Shown piece after piece: positions 54,599 through 62,553 of a stretch of 64,000 nt of DNA. The translations under genes and the position numbers were made by a program. Every line of letters begins with the position of its first letter. Position 1 is the first letter of the stretch. The notes beneath the pieces are model-generated. The model did no database searches. It was not told the DNA's origin and saw only the letters and a program-made list of their open reading frames with translations. The stretch comes from Vallitalea maricola (lineage in GTDB: Bacteria; Bacillota; Clostridia; Lachnospirales; Vallitaleaceae): contig NZ_BTPU01000061.1 of NCBI RefSeq assembly GCF_036985595.1, forward strand, positions 13,959 through 77,958, given 5' to 3'.

Positions 54599-54829
54599 TC
54601 AATATCCACCATTATTATCTAGTAACCACTCTTTTAGTTTGATTTGAGCCTTTGCAAAAACTAATTCCATGTCACAATCTTGAACTTTAATAATATCAGT
54701 TCCATGTTTTGGATGAGTGGTTTTATATCCAATGGTAATACACCAATCCATAATGCTTGAATGATATATTTCTAATGCCCATCCGTTTCCATCTTTGATC
54801 ATATTGTAAAATCTTAAAAAATCATCCAT
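54599..54829 (-). CDS. Hypothetical protein
   Basis: 76 residues with clear ribosome site AAAGGAG. No family recognised. Contains WALEIYHSSIMDWCITIGYK, possibly a beta-rich fold. Confidence 0.6.
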   Translation of the reverse strand: MDDFLRFYNMIKDGNGWALEIYHSSIMDWCITIGYKTTHPKHGTDIIKVQDCDMELVFAKAQIKLKEWLLDNNGGY

Positions 54830-54909
54830 GTACTTTCTCCTTTCAAATGTTAACCTTCAACTTATTTCTATCTTTAATTATTTATGTTATACTTACTTCT
54901 AGGTGATTA

Positions 54910-55191
54910 TTGATGAAAAGATACTTAAGCAAATATATTGAAGTAAGCATGTTATTTATTGTTTTATTGGCTCTACCTTTTTTAACTTACATATCTAGTC
55001 ATTTTTTGTATTTTGGTATATATGGATTAGTTTCTTTAATAAGTCTAATATTGATTATTGTTGTTATTGTACCCAGAGTGATCAATGTTCTTAAAGAATA
55101 CATTAGTAATGTTCATTTGATATATTCACTAATAATTATAATTGGAATTTTATCAATTACAGTGGGTAATATTTTATTTAATGACTTGTAG
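54910..55191 (+). CDS. Small membrane protein
   Basis: 93 residues with three hydrophobic segments (about 12-32, 37-56 and 69-88). Opposite strand to its neighbours, with its own weak ribosome site (AGGTGATT). No family recognised; could be holin- or immunity-like. Confidence 0.55.
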   Translation: MMKRYLSKYIEVSMLFIVLLALPFLTYISSHFLYFGIYGLVSLISLILIIVVIVPRVINVLKEYISNVHLIYSLIIIIGILSITVGNILFNDL

Positions 55192-55208
55192 ATATCCATT
55201 AACTACAT

Positions 55209-55562
55209 CTAGTTTTTGCTGTTATAACCAACAATTCTGTATATCTCATCTCTTAAGCTTTCATACGCCCATCTAGGAATGTCTATGTATTGAATACCAA
55301 CATGTAATCTAATTGATCTTGTATTCTCTTTTATGCTCCTTGTTAAATAATCTATAAGTTCTTTGGTATCATCTGCATCTAATCCACTTACATAACATGC
55401 AGTGTCTTTCTTATGTAGATAAATAGAATATGTATCTATATAACTAATCATTCTGTCTTTATCTGGTGTTAACAATTCAACTTTACCAAGCTTAATATAA
55501 GCTTTTCTATCTAGGATTACATTAATTATCATTCTTAGTTTTTTACTTATTCTTTTTTTCAT
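55209..55562 (-). CDS. Hypothetical protein
   Basis: 117 residues, basic, soluble. AAAGGAG precedes the ATG. No family recognised (contains YIDTYSIYLHKKDTACYVSG). Confidence 0.55.
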   Translation of the reverse strand: MKKRISKKLRMIINVILDRKAYIKLGKVELLTPDKDRMISYIDTYSIYLHKKDTACYVSGLDADDTKELIDYLTRSIKENTRSIRLHVGIQYIDIPRWAYESLRDEIYRIVGYNSKN

Positions 55563-55663
55563 ATTCAGCTCCTTTACTAAACAAGTTCTATTTAATTACC
55601 TTCTTAGCAACAAGAATATATAATGTATTAGTATATATATGATTTATCTTTATAACTATTTAT

Positions 55664-55692
55664 TTTACATTATTTTAATATTCTGTTATAAT
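55664..55692 (+). promoter_or_regulatory. Promoter of toxin-like gene, copy B
   Basis: TTTACA, 17 bp, TATAAT, same as in copy A. Confidence 0.7.
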
Positions 55693-55740
55693 ATTCCTAA
55701 TATGGTGTGTCCCTCGCCTGACGAATGGGGAGGACCTTAT

Positions 55741-55833
55741 ATGAATACTTTTATTATTGTTCTAGGTATTATTTTAACCTTGTTAAAGATTACTGAAACG
55801 TTAATTAATATTCACATAAAGTTAAAAGGTTAG
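55741..55833 (+). CDS. 30-residue hydrophobic peptide, type I toxin-like, copy B
   Basis: Differs from copy A by one residue (Val for Ile) in the membrane helix. The same masked GGGGAGG site and the same downstream AGAGGGAC are retained. That the peptide and its flanks are better preserved than the rest of the module suggests selection. Confidence 0.6.
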   Translation: MNTFIIVLGIILTLLKITETLINIHIKLKG

Positions 55834-55928
55834 GTATTGAATACTAAAAAGCCCTTTAGACAATTCAGTACCTATCTCCTCAATCCTAGAGGGACAGAAC
55901 CGTATTGGAACAAATATATTTATCTTAA

Positions 55929-56588
55929 TTAAATAGCTTTCTCTTGGATTTCTTTATCCTTTGAATAGTTCAATCCATCTTCTCTACCATTTATATAAGA
56001 ATTATAATCAATCTGCTCTTGGTCAATTCCTTTACCTTTGAAGTCACCTGAAAATCCTTTTTCTATCTCATTATATTTTTTGATAACTGGTACTGGCATT
56101 ACTGCGACTAGTGCATATTCCTCTTCATTCTCATTCTTCATTTTTATTGATTGTTCTTTTAACTTCTTATCAAGTCCTTGGATAAACCCAATGGCATATG
56201 ATTTTCTATCAAGTCTTTTTCTTCTACTGGATATATTGATAATATTGACTACTTGCTTATATACTATTGATGTTAATTCAACATCTTCCTCTAACCCTAG
56301 AAAAATTACTCTATAGCTATTACCCCAATGCCTTAGATATGTTTTACATCTAAAATGTTTAGCTATGACATGAGCAAGAGTCCTTTTCCATGGAGATCGC
56401 ATCTTTTCAGTTTCACCTTGAACAACTTTATCTTCTTTTTCTTGAATATCGTTCATTGATAATTTATGTTTAGCCATCAGTGACCTAGCTTTTATGACTG
56501 CTGATTGAGCCTCATACTCGTTCTGACTCTCTGCCAATCTAAGTAATTTTTGTACTTTCTCTATAACTGATTCTAATTCACTTTTCAT
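55929..56588 (-). CDS. DUF2786-type protein, full-length copy B
   Basis: 219 residues. The N-terminal helix-rich DUF2786 segment (IEKVQKLLRLAESQNEYEAQSAVIKARSLMAKHKL, readable in parts) precedes a larger domain with FRCKTYLRHWGNSYRVIFLGLEEDVELTSIVYKQV. DUF2786 proteins occur in phages and plasmids; function unknown. AAGGAGG precedes the ATG. Copy A (34997-35134) has lost the middle 174 codons. Confidence 0.8.
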   Translation of the reverse strand: MKSELESVIEKVQKLLRLAESQNEYEAQSAVIKARSLMAKHKLSMNDIQEKEDKVVQGETEKMRSPWKRTLAHVIAKHFRCKTYLRHWGNSYRVIFLGLEEDVELTSIVYKQVVNIINISSRRKRLDRKSYAIGFIQGLDKKLKEQSIKMKNENEEEYALVAVMPVPVIKKYNEIEKGFSGDFKGKGIDQEQIDYNSYINGREDGLNYSKDKEIQEKAI

Positions 56589-56752
56589 CTCTAATTCCTC
56601 CTTTTTAAAATCAATCTTTTTCGGTTCTTCCTGAACTAACCAAAGTTTAGTGGCTAGACTTATTAATCATTTTTATATCACTTAATGTAACTCCTTAATT
56701 CCTACTTATGTCCCGATTATGTCTGGTTCATTACTGACTGTGTCCAAATGCA

Positions 56753-56781
56753 TTGTACTTGTTATAAATCTGTATTATACT
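56753..56781 (+). promoter_or_regulatory. Promoter of Nudix-like gene, copy B
   Basis: TTGTAC, 17 bp, TATACT; identical to copy A. Confidence 0.7.
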
Positions 56782-56817
56782 CCTTGTATTATATAAAAAA
56801 GAAGGGATTGATTTTAT

Positions 56818-57834
56818 ATGGCAACCTATTATATGCTAGTATATTGTAATGACGGACCGGATACACCTACTAAATTTCTTATAGGAAGAAGAAATAAAGA
56901 AGGATACTTTTTCCACAACAAACAACAATATGGTGGTGAAGCCATACCAAGAAAACCTCAAGAATTTTCCCCATCACAAACACCCGAAAAATTAGTTTTG
57001 CCCGGTGGAACACCTGACTCCAGTTCAGGTGACCCCTTTAATCTTGCCAATACCGAATTCATTGAAGAAACAGGTGTCGATTTACTTAATAGCTATGATA
57101 TACAAGATGTATATGTACAAACTATAAATGATTATAGAAGACAGCCAGCAGCTTACATAGTACAAGTCAAATTAATCAATGGTATTTTTCAAACTCTCGT
57201 AAACCAAATCAGTAGAAATATGGATGATAAGAAAATAAAAGTAGATGCTATCAAAGATAGACCTTATCAACAAACTATGCCCGAATGCGCCATCCTAGAT
57301 GATGAACTAAGTGGTGTGGAAGTACTTGAAACTGGTACTCCTGAATTTAATACAGCTCTGCTAGAAATGGATACAAAAGACCCAAATGCACGTTATAAAT
57401 ATAGAGGTTGGTTTGCAGAGGGTATTGTTAATTGTGTTAATAGAATTTATGATTTACAGCTTGACACTACCTTTAATAGCATAAGTAATGTTAATGGTTG
57501 CGTCCATGATGCAATTTTTCGTCTGAATCAAATACTTAATCGCCGTCCTCACGAGTCTGCTGAACGCCGTCCTTACGAGTCTGCTGATCGCCATCCTCAC
57601 GAACCTGCTGATCGCCGTCCTCACGAGTCTGCTGATCGCCGTTCTCACGAGTCTGCTGAGCACCGTCCTCACGAGTCTGCTGAGCGCCGTTCTCACGAGT
57701 CTGCTGAGCACCGTCCTCACGAGTCTGCTGAGCGCCGTCGTCACGTGATTGATGAGCGCCGTCGTCGTAATGAACGCCGTCGTCGTGAACGCAGTCGTCG
57801 TGAACGCAGTCGCAGTCGTAGTCCTAGACGATAG
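56818..57834 (+). CDS. Nudix-like protein with Arg/His-rich octapeptide tail, copy B
   Basis: 338 residues. The core closely matches copy A (start MATYYMLVYCNDGPDTPTKF, Nudix-like LVLPGGTPDSSSGDPFNLANTEFIEETGVDLL in parts), again with Thr in place of the Nudix Arg. The tail has eight units of the type RRPHESAE/D and ends in RRRRERSRRERSRSRSPRR. The tail motif is unlike that of copy A although the unit length is the same. Function unknown. Confidence 0.72.
   Translation: MATYYMLVYCNDGPDTPTKFLIGRRNKEGYFFHNKQQYGGEAIPRKPQEFSPSQTPEKLVLPGGTPDSSSGDPFNLANTEFIEETGVDLLNSYDIQDVYVQTINDYRRQPAAYIVQVKLINGIFQTLVNQISRNMDDKKIKVDAIKDRPYQQTMPECAILDDELSGVEVLETGTPEFNTALLEMDTKDPNARYKYRGWFAEGIVNCVNRIYDLQLDTTFNSISNVNGCVHDAIFRLNQILNRRPHESAERRPYESADRHPHEPADRRPHESADRRSHESAEHRPHESAERRSHESAEHRPHESAERRRHVIDERRRRNERRRRERSRRERSRSRSPRR
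57541..57732 (+). repeat. 24-bp tandem coding repeats in copy B tail
   Basis: Eight consecutive 24-bp units of the form CGCCGTCCTCACGAGTCTGC plus four bases (encoding RRPHESAE), with a few substitutions. Probable source of length variation. Confidence 0.85.
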
Positions 57835-57954
57835 ATTGATTGATGAATAGTATATTATTCGCACTAATTACTATTCATCTTCCCCACTAAATATAATCTT
57901 TGCTCCTACCATTCTGTTGTTTCTATTTCTACTGGACAATCATTTTATTTAGCT

Positions 57955-58197
57955 TCATCTATTTATCTTACTTAATATGTCATTAATCGGTACATATTGC
58001 CCTTCATTATGTAAATCACTCTCTTCAACATCACTTATATAGTCTGTTCCATATTCTTCGTTGTACCATCTCCATGTATCTTCTATTGTCATTGTTGATA
58101 CTATAATGCTACAACCACCAATTAATATACTTTTATCATTCTTATTATCATTTCTATCTTCACTTAATTTAATTTCCACAAAGTTCTTTAATAGCAA
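57955..58197 (-). CDS. Hypothetical protein, start uncertain
   Basis: About 80 residues (contains EDTWRWYNEEYGTDY). The only available starts are TTG 58197 or GTG 58179, neither with a good ribosome site, and the 5' end overlaps the paralogue remnant at 58169-58264. It may be truncated at its 5' end. Confidence 0.45.
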   Translation of the reverse strand: MLLKNFVEIKLSEDRNDNKNDKSILIGGCSIIVSTMTIEDTWRWYNEEYGTDYISDVEESDLHNEGQYVPINDILSKINR

Positions 58198-58264
58198 GTC
58201 TAATACATTCCCTCCGTTCTTTCAGAATATCATTGGTCATTTGATTGAATCTCCTTAATAACAT
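58169..58264 (-). pseudogene. Remnant of a paralogue of the 59938-60177 gene
   Basis: 31 codons LLRRFNQMTNDILKERRECIRLAIKEL correspond to the C-terminus of the gene at 59938-60177 (LLRGFNQKTNDILEERRERIRLAINEL). The N-terminal two thirds are missing. Confidence 0.6.
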
Positions 58265-58287
58265 ATTCCCCTATCTTTAACCAAGCT

Positions 58288-58629
58288 TTAACAATTAACT
58301 CTATATTCTTCTAATAACTTATTCATAACTTCTATGTCACCTTTTTTACGTCTTATATATCCTTGTTCCTGAAGCTTATTTAAGTCACTGTATATTATTG
58401 ATCTACTAGCGTATATATTAATGCCTGGTCTCCTTAATTCTTTTACGAAATATTCTCCTGTAGAACTGCAATACATACTATATTCATAATCGCCTTTGGT
58501 AAAAATATTTCTATGTACCATACCTCCATCAAAATAAATGGTAGCTTTCCCTGTAGTAATTCTTCTGCAATTATCTGCTATGATCTTCTTAATGTTTTCT
58601 CTTCTGATAGTTGTGTTCCCCTTAATCAA
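58288..58629 (-). CDS. Hypothetical protein, possible winged helix
   Basis: 113 residues, TTG start after AAAGGAG. The C-terminal half (ASRSIIYSDLNKLQEQGYIRRKKGDIEVMNKLLEEY, in parts) looks like a winged helix. No family recognised. Confidence 0.6.
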   Translation of the reverse strand: MIKGNTTIRRENIKKIIADNCRRITTGKATIYFDGGMVHRNIFTKGDYEYSMYCSSTGEYFVKELRRPGINIYASRSIIYSDLNKLQEQGYIRRKKGDIEVMNKLLEEYRVNC

Positions 58630-58718
58630 GTCATCACTCCTTTGTTAAACCAAGTTTTCCTATTTGTCTTTCCCTTCTAGCTTCTTATTTTGTCGAAATT
58701 AAAATGATGGAATATAGA

Positions 58719-58958
58719 TCATCTAATCCCGCAACTTACAAAGCTATCAAATCCAGTGAGTAATTCATCCAATATAAGCTGAGATTCCATAAAATTAATT
58801 AATGTATAATTGGTCTTGGTAATTCTTATACTTAATAATGTAGTTGATAGTACCAGTATAAAAACAATTACTTTTAGAGTTCTTACATTTTTTTCATGCT
58901 TCTGAACTTTCACTTCAAGAGCATGGATTCTTTCTTCAATACTTTTCTCTTCTTCCAA
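58719..58958 (-). CDS. Small coiled-coil membrane protein
   Basis: 79 residues. A charged coiled-coil N-terminus (EERIHALEVKVQKHEKNVRTL) is followed by one membrane helix (VIVFILVLSTTLLSI). TTG start with AAGGAGG. Resembles phage XhlA-type proteins in layout only. Confidence 0.5.
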   Translation of the reverse strand: MEEEKSIEERIHALEVKVQKHEKNVRTLKVIVFILVLSTTLLSIRITKTNYTLINFMESQLILDELLTGFDSFVSCGIR

Positions 58959-58982
58959 TCCTCATCCTCCTTCCCTAATCTA

Positions 58983-59150
58983 CTATTTTGTAGTTACCAC
59001 ATTAAAAGAACCACATATAGTACATTCTTTCATTACATCAGTTTTTCCATCTGTACGTTTTTCTCTTGCAATACAATGCATTGTTTCCATATTGCACTTG
59101 GAACAATGCTCTAAATTCAAATCATAATAGTCTAATAAATCATTTTCCAT
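58983..59150 (-). CDS. Small four-cysteine (zinc-ribbon-like) protein
   Basis: 55 residues: LEHCSKCNMETMHC and MKECTICGSFNVV provide two cysteine pairs. Clear ATG behind AAGGGGTG. Function unknown. Confidence 0.6.
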   Translation of the reverse strand: MENDLLDYYDLNLEHCSKCNMETMHCIAREKRTDGKTDVMKECTICGSFNVVTTK

Positions 59151-59165
59151 TATTACACCCCTTAA

Positions 59166-59372
59166 TTAATCAATATCCTTTAACAATGGTCTATCATTAA
59201 ATTTATTCCTATAGATTTTCCCTAGAGCATCATTCAAACCTAAGCGACCATGTGTTTTCGCTCGTTCAGAACCACATATGAAAATGTATTCCATTCCACA
59301 ACAGGTTCTTCTATATTCCAAAGTTATGTTTAACGCTGCTAATTCTTCTTTTACACTTTTAAAACTAGGCAT
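59166..59372 (-). CDS. Hypothetical small protein
   Basis: 68 residues; AGGAGGAG before ATG. Contains RRTCCGMEYIFICGSERAK. No family recognised. Confidence 0.55.
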   Translation of the reverse strand: MPSFKSVKEELAALNITLEYRRTCCGMEYIFICGSERAKTHGRLGLNDALGKIYRNKFNDRPLLKDID

Positions 59373-59404
59373 ATGCTCCTCCTATATTAACCTTTATTGG
59401 TTTG

Positions 59405-59569
59405 TTATACTTCTTCGATGAAACCTTTACTTAATAAACAATCTAAGCATTCTCCAAAACACCAACTCTGAGGATGATTACAATCATCTATTTCAATGTT
59501 CTTAGCTTCCTCTTTGTTTAAAATAGTACCTGCTTTATGATTTAAAGTATCTCTTAATACTTGATACAT
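59405..59569 (-). CDS. Hypothetical small cysteine-containing protein
   Basis: 54 residues from ATG 59569 behind GGGAGGA. Four cysteines in DDCNHPQSWCFGECLDCLL. No family recognised. Confidence 0.5.
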   Translation of the reverse strand: MYQVLRDTLNHKAGTILNKEEAKNIEIDDCNHPQSWCFGECLDCLLSKGFIEEV

Positions 59570-59734
59570 GATAATCCTCCCTATAATTATTTTTACTATT
59601 AAGTTTTTTACTATTTAACATATTATTTCACTCATTAAATTAAAGTTAATCTTGTTTGACTTTTATGTAATTGAATATTTATCAGCACCAAGGATAAAAT
59701 AACTTTATATTACTTAAGCTGGAGGTCTTTTTTT

Positions 59735-59920
59735 ATGAAAATAGTAGTTGATAAATCTCGTTGTCCTCAAAATCATCCTTGTCCTTCTGTAAAAGTCTGT
59801 CCTGTAAATGCTATAAGTCAAGAAGGTAATAAAGCTCCAATAATTGATTATGATAAATGTATTAAGTGTAAAAAATGTATTTCCTATTGTCCAATGGGAG
59901 TTTTTAGAGTTGAACGTTAA
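59735..59920 (+). CDS. Small dicluster-type 4Fe-4S ferredoxin
   Basis: 61 residues on the strand opposite to its neighbours. The second cluster motif is standard (KCIKCKKCISYCPMGVF). The first is unusual, with RCPQNHPCPSVKVCPVNAI lacking the CxxCxxC spacing (Cys at positions ~10, 16, 22). Start behind GGAGG. An electron carrier in a phage/plasmid-like element is unexpected; partner unknown. Confidence 0.8.
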   Translation: MKIVVDKSRCPQNHPCPSVKVCPVNAISQEGNKAPIIDYDKCIKCKKCISYCPMGVFRVER

Positions 59921-59937
59921 TTTGCTTTTTTTGTTTC

Positions 59938-60177
59938 CTAATCTCTATTAAGTTCATTAATCGCCAGTCTTATACGTTCTCTCCGTTCTTCTAAGATATC
60001 ATTTGTTTTTTGGTTAAATCCTCTTAATAATATATTTGGTGCTAATTCACTTTCTAAGAATCCAACTAATTCGCCACCCTCAGAAATGAGACTTTCAACT
60101 TTTTTCTTGCCTAAATAATGAGTATTATCAATGATTTTTATTTGTCCAACATCATCTTTAATAAGTACGTATTTCAT
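59938..60177 (-). CDS. Hypothetical protein
   Basis: About 79 residues; ATG 60177 is six bases after AGGAGG. The C-terminal helix FNQKTNDILEERRERIRLAINEL is repeated as a remnant at 58169-58264. No family recognised. Confidence 0.6.
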   Translation of the reverse strand: MKYVLIKDDVGQIKIIDNTHYLGKKKVESLISEGGELVGFLESELAPNILLRGFNQKTNDILEERRERIRLAINELNRD

Positions 60178-60205
60178 GTTCATCCTCCTAACTCAACATT
60201 TTTCT

Positions 60206-60412
60206 TTATCTATTTGCCATGCGAAAATCTTTAAGGTCAAAGTATGAGTTCATCGCCAAATCTACATCTTTTTCATATCTTGTGTTTTTAGCTAATACCC
60301 CTACAAGTTCAATTATTTTACCTTCTGCTATTTTTAAATGACCATCTTCAATAGCACACTCAATTTCAGTGCAAACCATAATGATTTTTTCTTGTTTATT
60401 TAGTTTTCCCAT
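60206..60412 (-). CDS. Hypothetical small protein
   Basis: 68 residues, probably all-helical (VCTEIECAIEDGHLKIAEGKI). Good ribosome site AGGTGAAAT. No family recognised. Confidence 0.55.
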   Translation of the reverse strand: MGKLNKQEKIIMVCTEIECAIEDGHLKIAEGKIIELVGVLAKNTRYEKDVDLAMNSYFDLKDFRMANR

Positions 60413-60434
60413 CTATAATTTCACCTGCCTTAAA

Positions 60435-60632
60435 TCAATTATCTTCTCTTAATTTATCCCTATGACAATTAGGGCATCTTGTTTCTGCTCCACCCTCTCC
60501 GTCATATATAAAATACCCACCACTCTCAGGAAGTCTTAACATGGCTTTATCAGTATCCATTTCCTCTAATTCAAAATTACAGTTTTCGCAGTATATTTTC
60601 ATTTGATTAGGGAATATATTTTTATTTTCCAT
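60435..60632 (-). CDS. Small zinc-ribbon protein
   Basis: 65 residues with two CxxC pairs (YCENCNFELEEM and TRCPNCHRDKL). Ribosome site AAAGGTGAGG. Phage-type small protein of unknown role. Confidence 0.6.
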   Translation of the reverse strand: MENKNIFPNQMKIYCENCNFELEEMDTDKAMLRLPESGGYFIYDGEGGAETRCPNCHRDKLREDN

Positions 60633-60647
60633 TCTTCCTCACCTTTC

Positions 60648-60905
60648 TTAATCAATGTCCCCTATGCTTTTCATAATTCCATATCCTGTTATAGCAATTG
60701 CATCCTGAAAGCATGTGTAAATTCTATATCTATTTTCACCAATCTTTTCTACTGGTTTATGGTGATCTGTAAGGAATAATCCTACACCATCTGTCTGCAT
60801 AAATAATTGGTCTTTTTCAACTTCTATGTCTTGGCATACTTCTATTACTTCTTGACATGTATCGTTTATGTATAACTCTACTGTTGCTCCTTCTTGTATT
60901 TTCAC
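60648..60905 (-). CDS. Hypothetical protein
   Basis: 85 residues, beta-rich and soluble, GTG start after GGGAG. No family recognised (contains FLTDHHKPVEKIGENRYRIY). Confidence 0.55.
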   Translation of the reverse strand: MKIQEGATVELYINDTCQEVIEVCQDIEVEKDQLFMQTDGVGLFLTDHHKPVEKIGENRYRIYTCFQDAIAITGYGIMKSIGDID

Positions 60906-60959
60906 CTTATGCGCTCCCTTTTTTTGAATCTAATATTTAGCTCATATACTAATCTTTTT

Positions 60960-62246
60960 TTATACTGCACATTTATCATTTAGTTCAATCAACTCTGGTA
61001 AATTTGCTTCTACTAGAGCCTTTGCAAATGGTGGCGGTACTGCATTACCACATCTTGCAACTTGTGCTGACTTAGGATATTTATTGTCTTTATGATCTTT
61101 CTCTATTATGTAATCTGGTGGAAATCCTTGTGCGTTGAATAATTCTCTTGGTTGTAACATCCTAAGTCCAATATCAATGATTTTGTATCGTTCGTTCTTT
61201 ATTGTTATGAGTCCGAATCTATCTTTTGAGGTTATAGTATGTAATGGCTCATTTAGTTTCTGTCCTATGTCACATCCATAGTATTTTATTAAGAATGCTG
61301 CTACTATAGCATATCTATTTGAACCATCTATCGTAGTGATAGGTTTGTCCAGTTCTTGTCCTCTTACTTCATTTTCTCTTGTTTCTGTATGATAAGTTAA
61401 TATAAAAGGTGTTATGAAACTATCTTTATCAAATCCTGTTTGTCCACTCCTAACTATATACGGTTTTGGATTATCTATTACAAATTTCTTTATTCCCTTT
61501 GCAATCCGTTTCATTGTGTTTTCTGCCAGTGGTCTTTTTCTATTAAAGATACTAGGGCAAGGTATAGACCAATCAATTATTTCAACTGCTGTTCTCCATG
61601 GTTTAAGGTTTTTACCTTGAATTGTTTCTGGATTACCATATGTGGCTTCTGTCCATATGATTCTTTTACCATCTGATCTTGCTATAAGAAAGAATCTTTT
61701 TCTTGTAGTTTGTGCTCCATAATCACATGCTCTTAGTTCTCTGTATTCAACCTTGTATCCATTTTCTTGTAAAGCCTTAATGAAATGATTGAATGTCTCT
61801 CCTTTTTTCTCTTTTATTACATTGCCTTCTTCATCAAGTGGACCCCATGTCTTAAATTCTTCTACGTTCTCTAGTATTATCACTCTTGGTTTAACGAAAC
61901 TTGCCCATTTAACCGCTACCCAAGCAAGACCTCTTATCTTCTTGTTTTTAGGTTTTCCACCTTTTGCTTTACTGAAGTGTTTACAGTCTGGACTAAACCA
62001 TGCTAAACCGACTTTTTTACCTTTGGTTACTTCCACTGGGTCTACTTCCCAAACACTTTCACAGTAATGTTTAGTGAATGGATGGTTTGCTCTATGCATT
62101 GCTATAGCAGCTGGGTCATGATTGATTGCTATGTCCACTGTTCTTCCTAGTGCCATTTCTATACCAACTGATGCTCCTCCACCACCTGCAAAGTTATCAA
62201 CTATAAGCTCATAATTCTCTATATCGTTCAATGTCATTTGCTTCAT
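60960..62246 (-). CDS. Cytosine-5 DNA methyltransferase
   Basis: 428-residue Dcm-type enzyme. Motif I is DNFAGGGGASVGIEMALG and motif IV is WFSPDCKHFSKAKGG, with the catalytic Cys preceded by Asp instead of the usual Pro, a variant known in phage enzymes. Motif VI is ILENVEEF, motif VIII is YGAQTTRKRFFLIAR, and motif X is ARCGNAVPPPFAKAL. No restriction enzyme is next to it, so it is likely a solitary phage-type methylase. AGGCGAGGTG precedes the ATG. Confidence 0.92.
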   Translation of the reverse strand: MKQMTLNDIENYELIVDNFAGGGGASVGIEMALGRTVDIAINHDPAAIAMHRANHPFTKHYCESVWEVDPVEVTKGKKVGLAWFSPDCKHFSKAKGGKPKNKKIRGLAWVAVKWASFVKPRVIILENVEEFKTWGPLDEEGNVIKEKKGETFNHFIKALQENGYKVEYRELRACDYGAQTTRKRFFLIARSDGKRIIWTEATYGNPETIQGKNLKPWRTAVEIIDWSIPCPSIFNRKRPLAENTMKRIAKGIKKFVIDNPKPYIVRSGQTGFDKDSFITPFILTYHTETRENEVRGQELDKPITTIDGSNRYAIVAAFLIKYYGCDIGQKLNEPLHTITSKDRFGLITIKNERYKIIDIGLRMLQPRELFNAQGFPPDYIIEKDHKDNKYPKSAQVARCGNAVPPPFAKALVEANLPELIELNDKCAV

Positions 62247-62271
62247 GTTCTCACCTCGCCTAAAACTTTAT

Positions 62272-62550
62272 CTATGGTTTATCAATGCTACTTAGCTTAT
62301 TCATGTTTTCTTTCTCAAAAACCTTATCTCCTGTCATCTTTGCTATACACTCTATACCAAGTGTTGCTATATCTATGATGTTATCAGCCTTGTTAATCCT
62401 GATTCTGTATTCTTCACTGATTTTGATATATTTAGCTTCCTCAGCTGATTCTTTGAGGTTATAGAGAGTATGGTCACAGTACTGAAAATACTTGGAGCCA
62501 TCTTCACCATTCTTCATTTTTTCTAGTAACATCATGGTATTATCTTTCAT
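62272..62550 (-). CDS. Hypothetical helical protein
   Basis: 92 residues, ATG after GGTGG. Contains MLLEKMKNGEDGSKYFQYCD. It lies between the replication-like gene and the methyltransferase. No family recognised. Confidence 0.55.
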   Translation of the reverse strand: MKDNTMMLLEKMKNGEDGSKYFQYCDHTLYNLKESAEEAKYIKISEEYRIRINKADNIIDIATLGIECIAKMTGDKVFEKENMNKLSSIDKP

Positions 62551-62553
62551 GCT

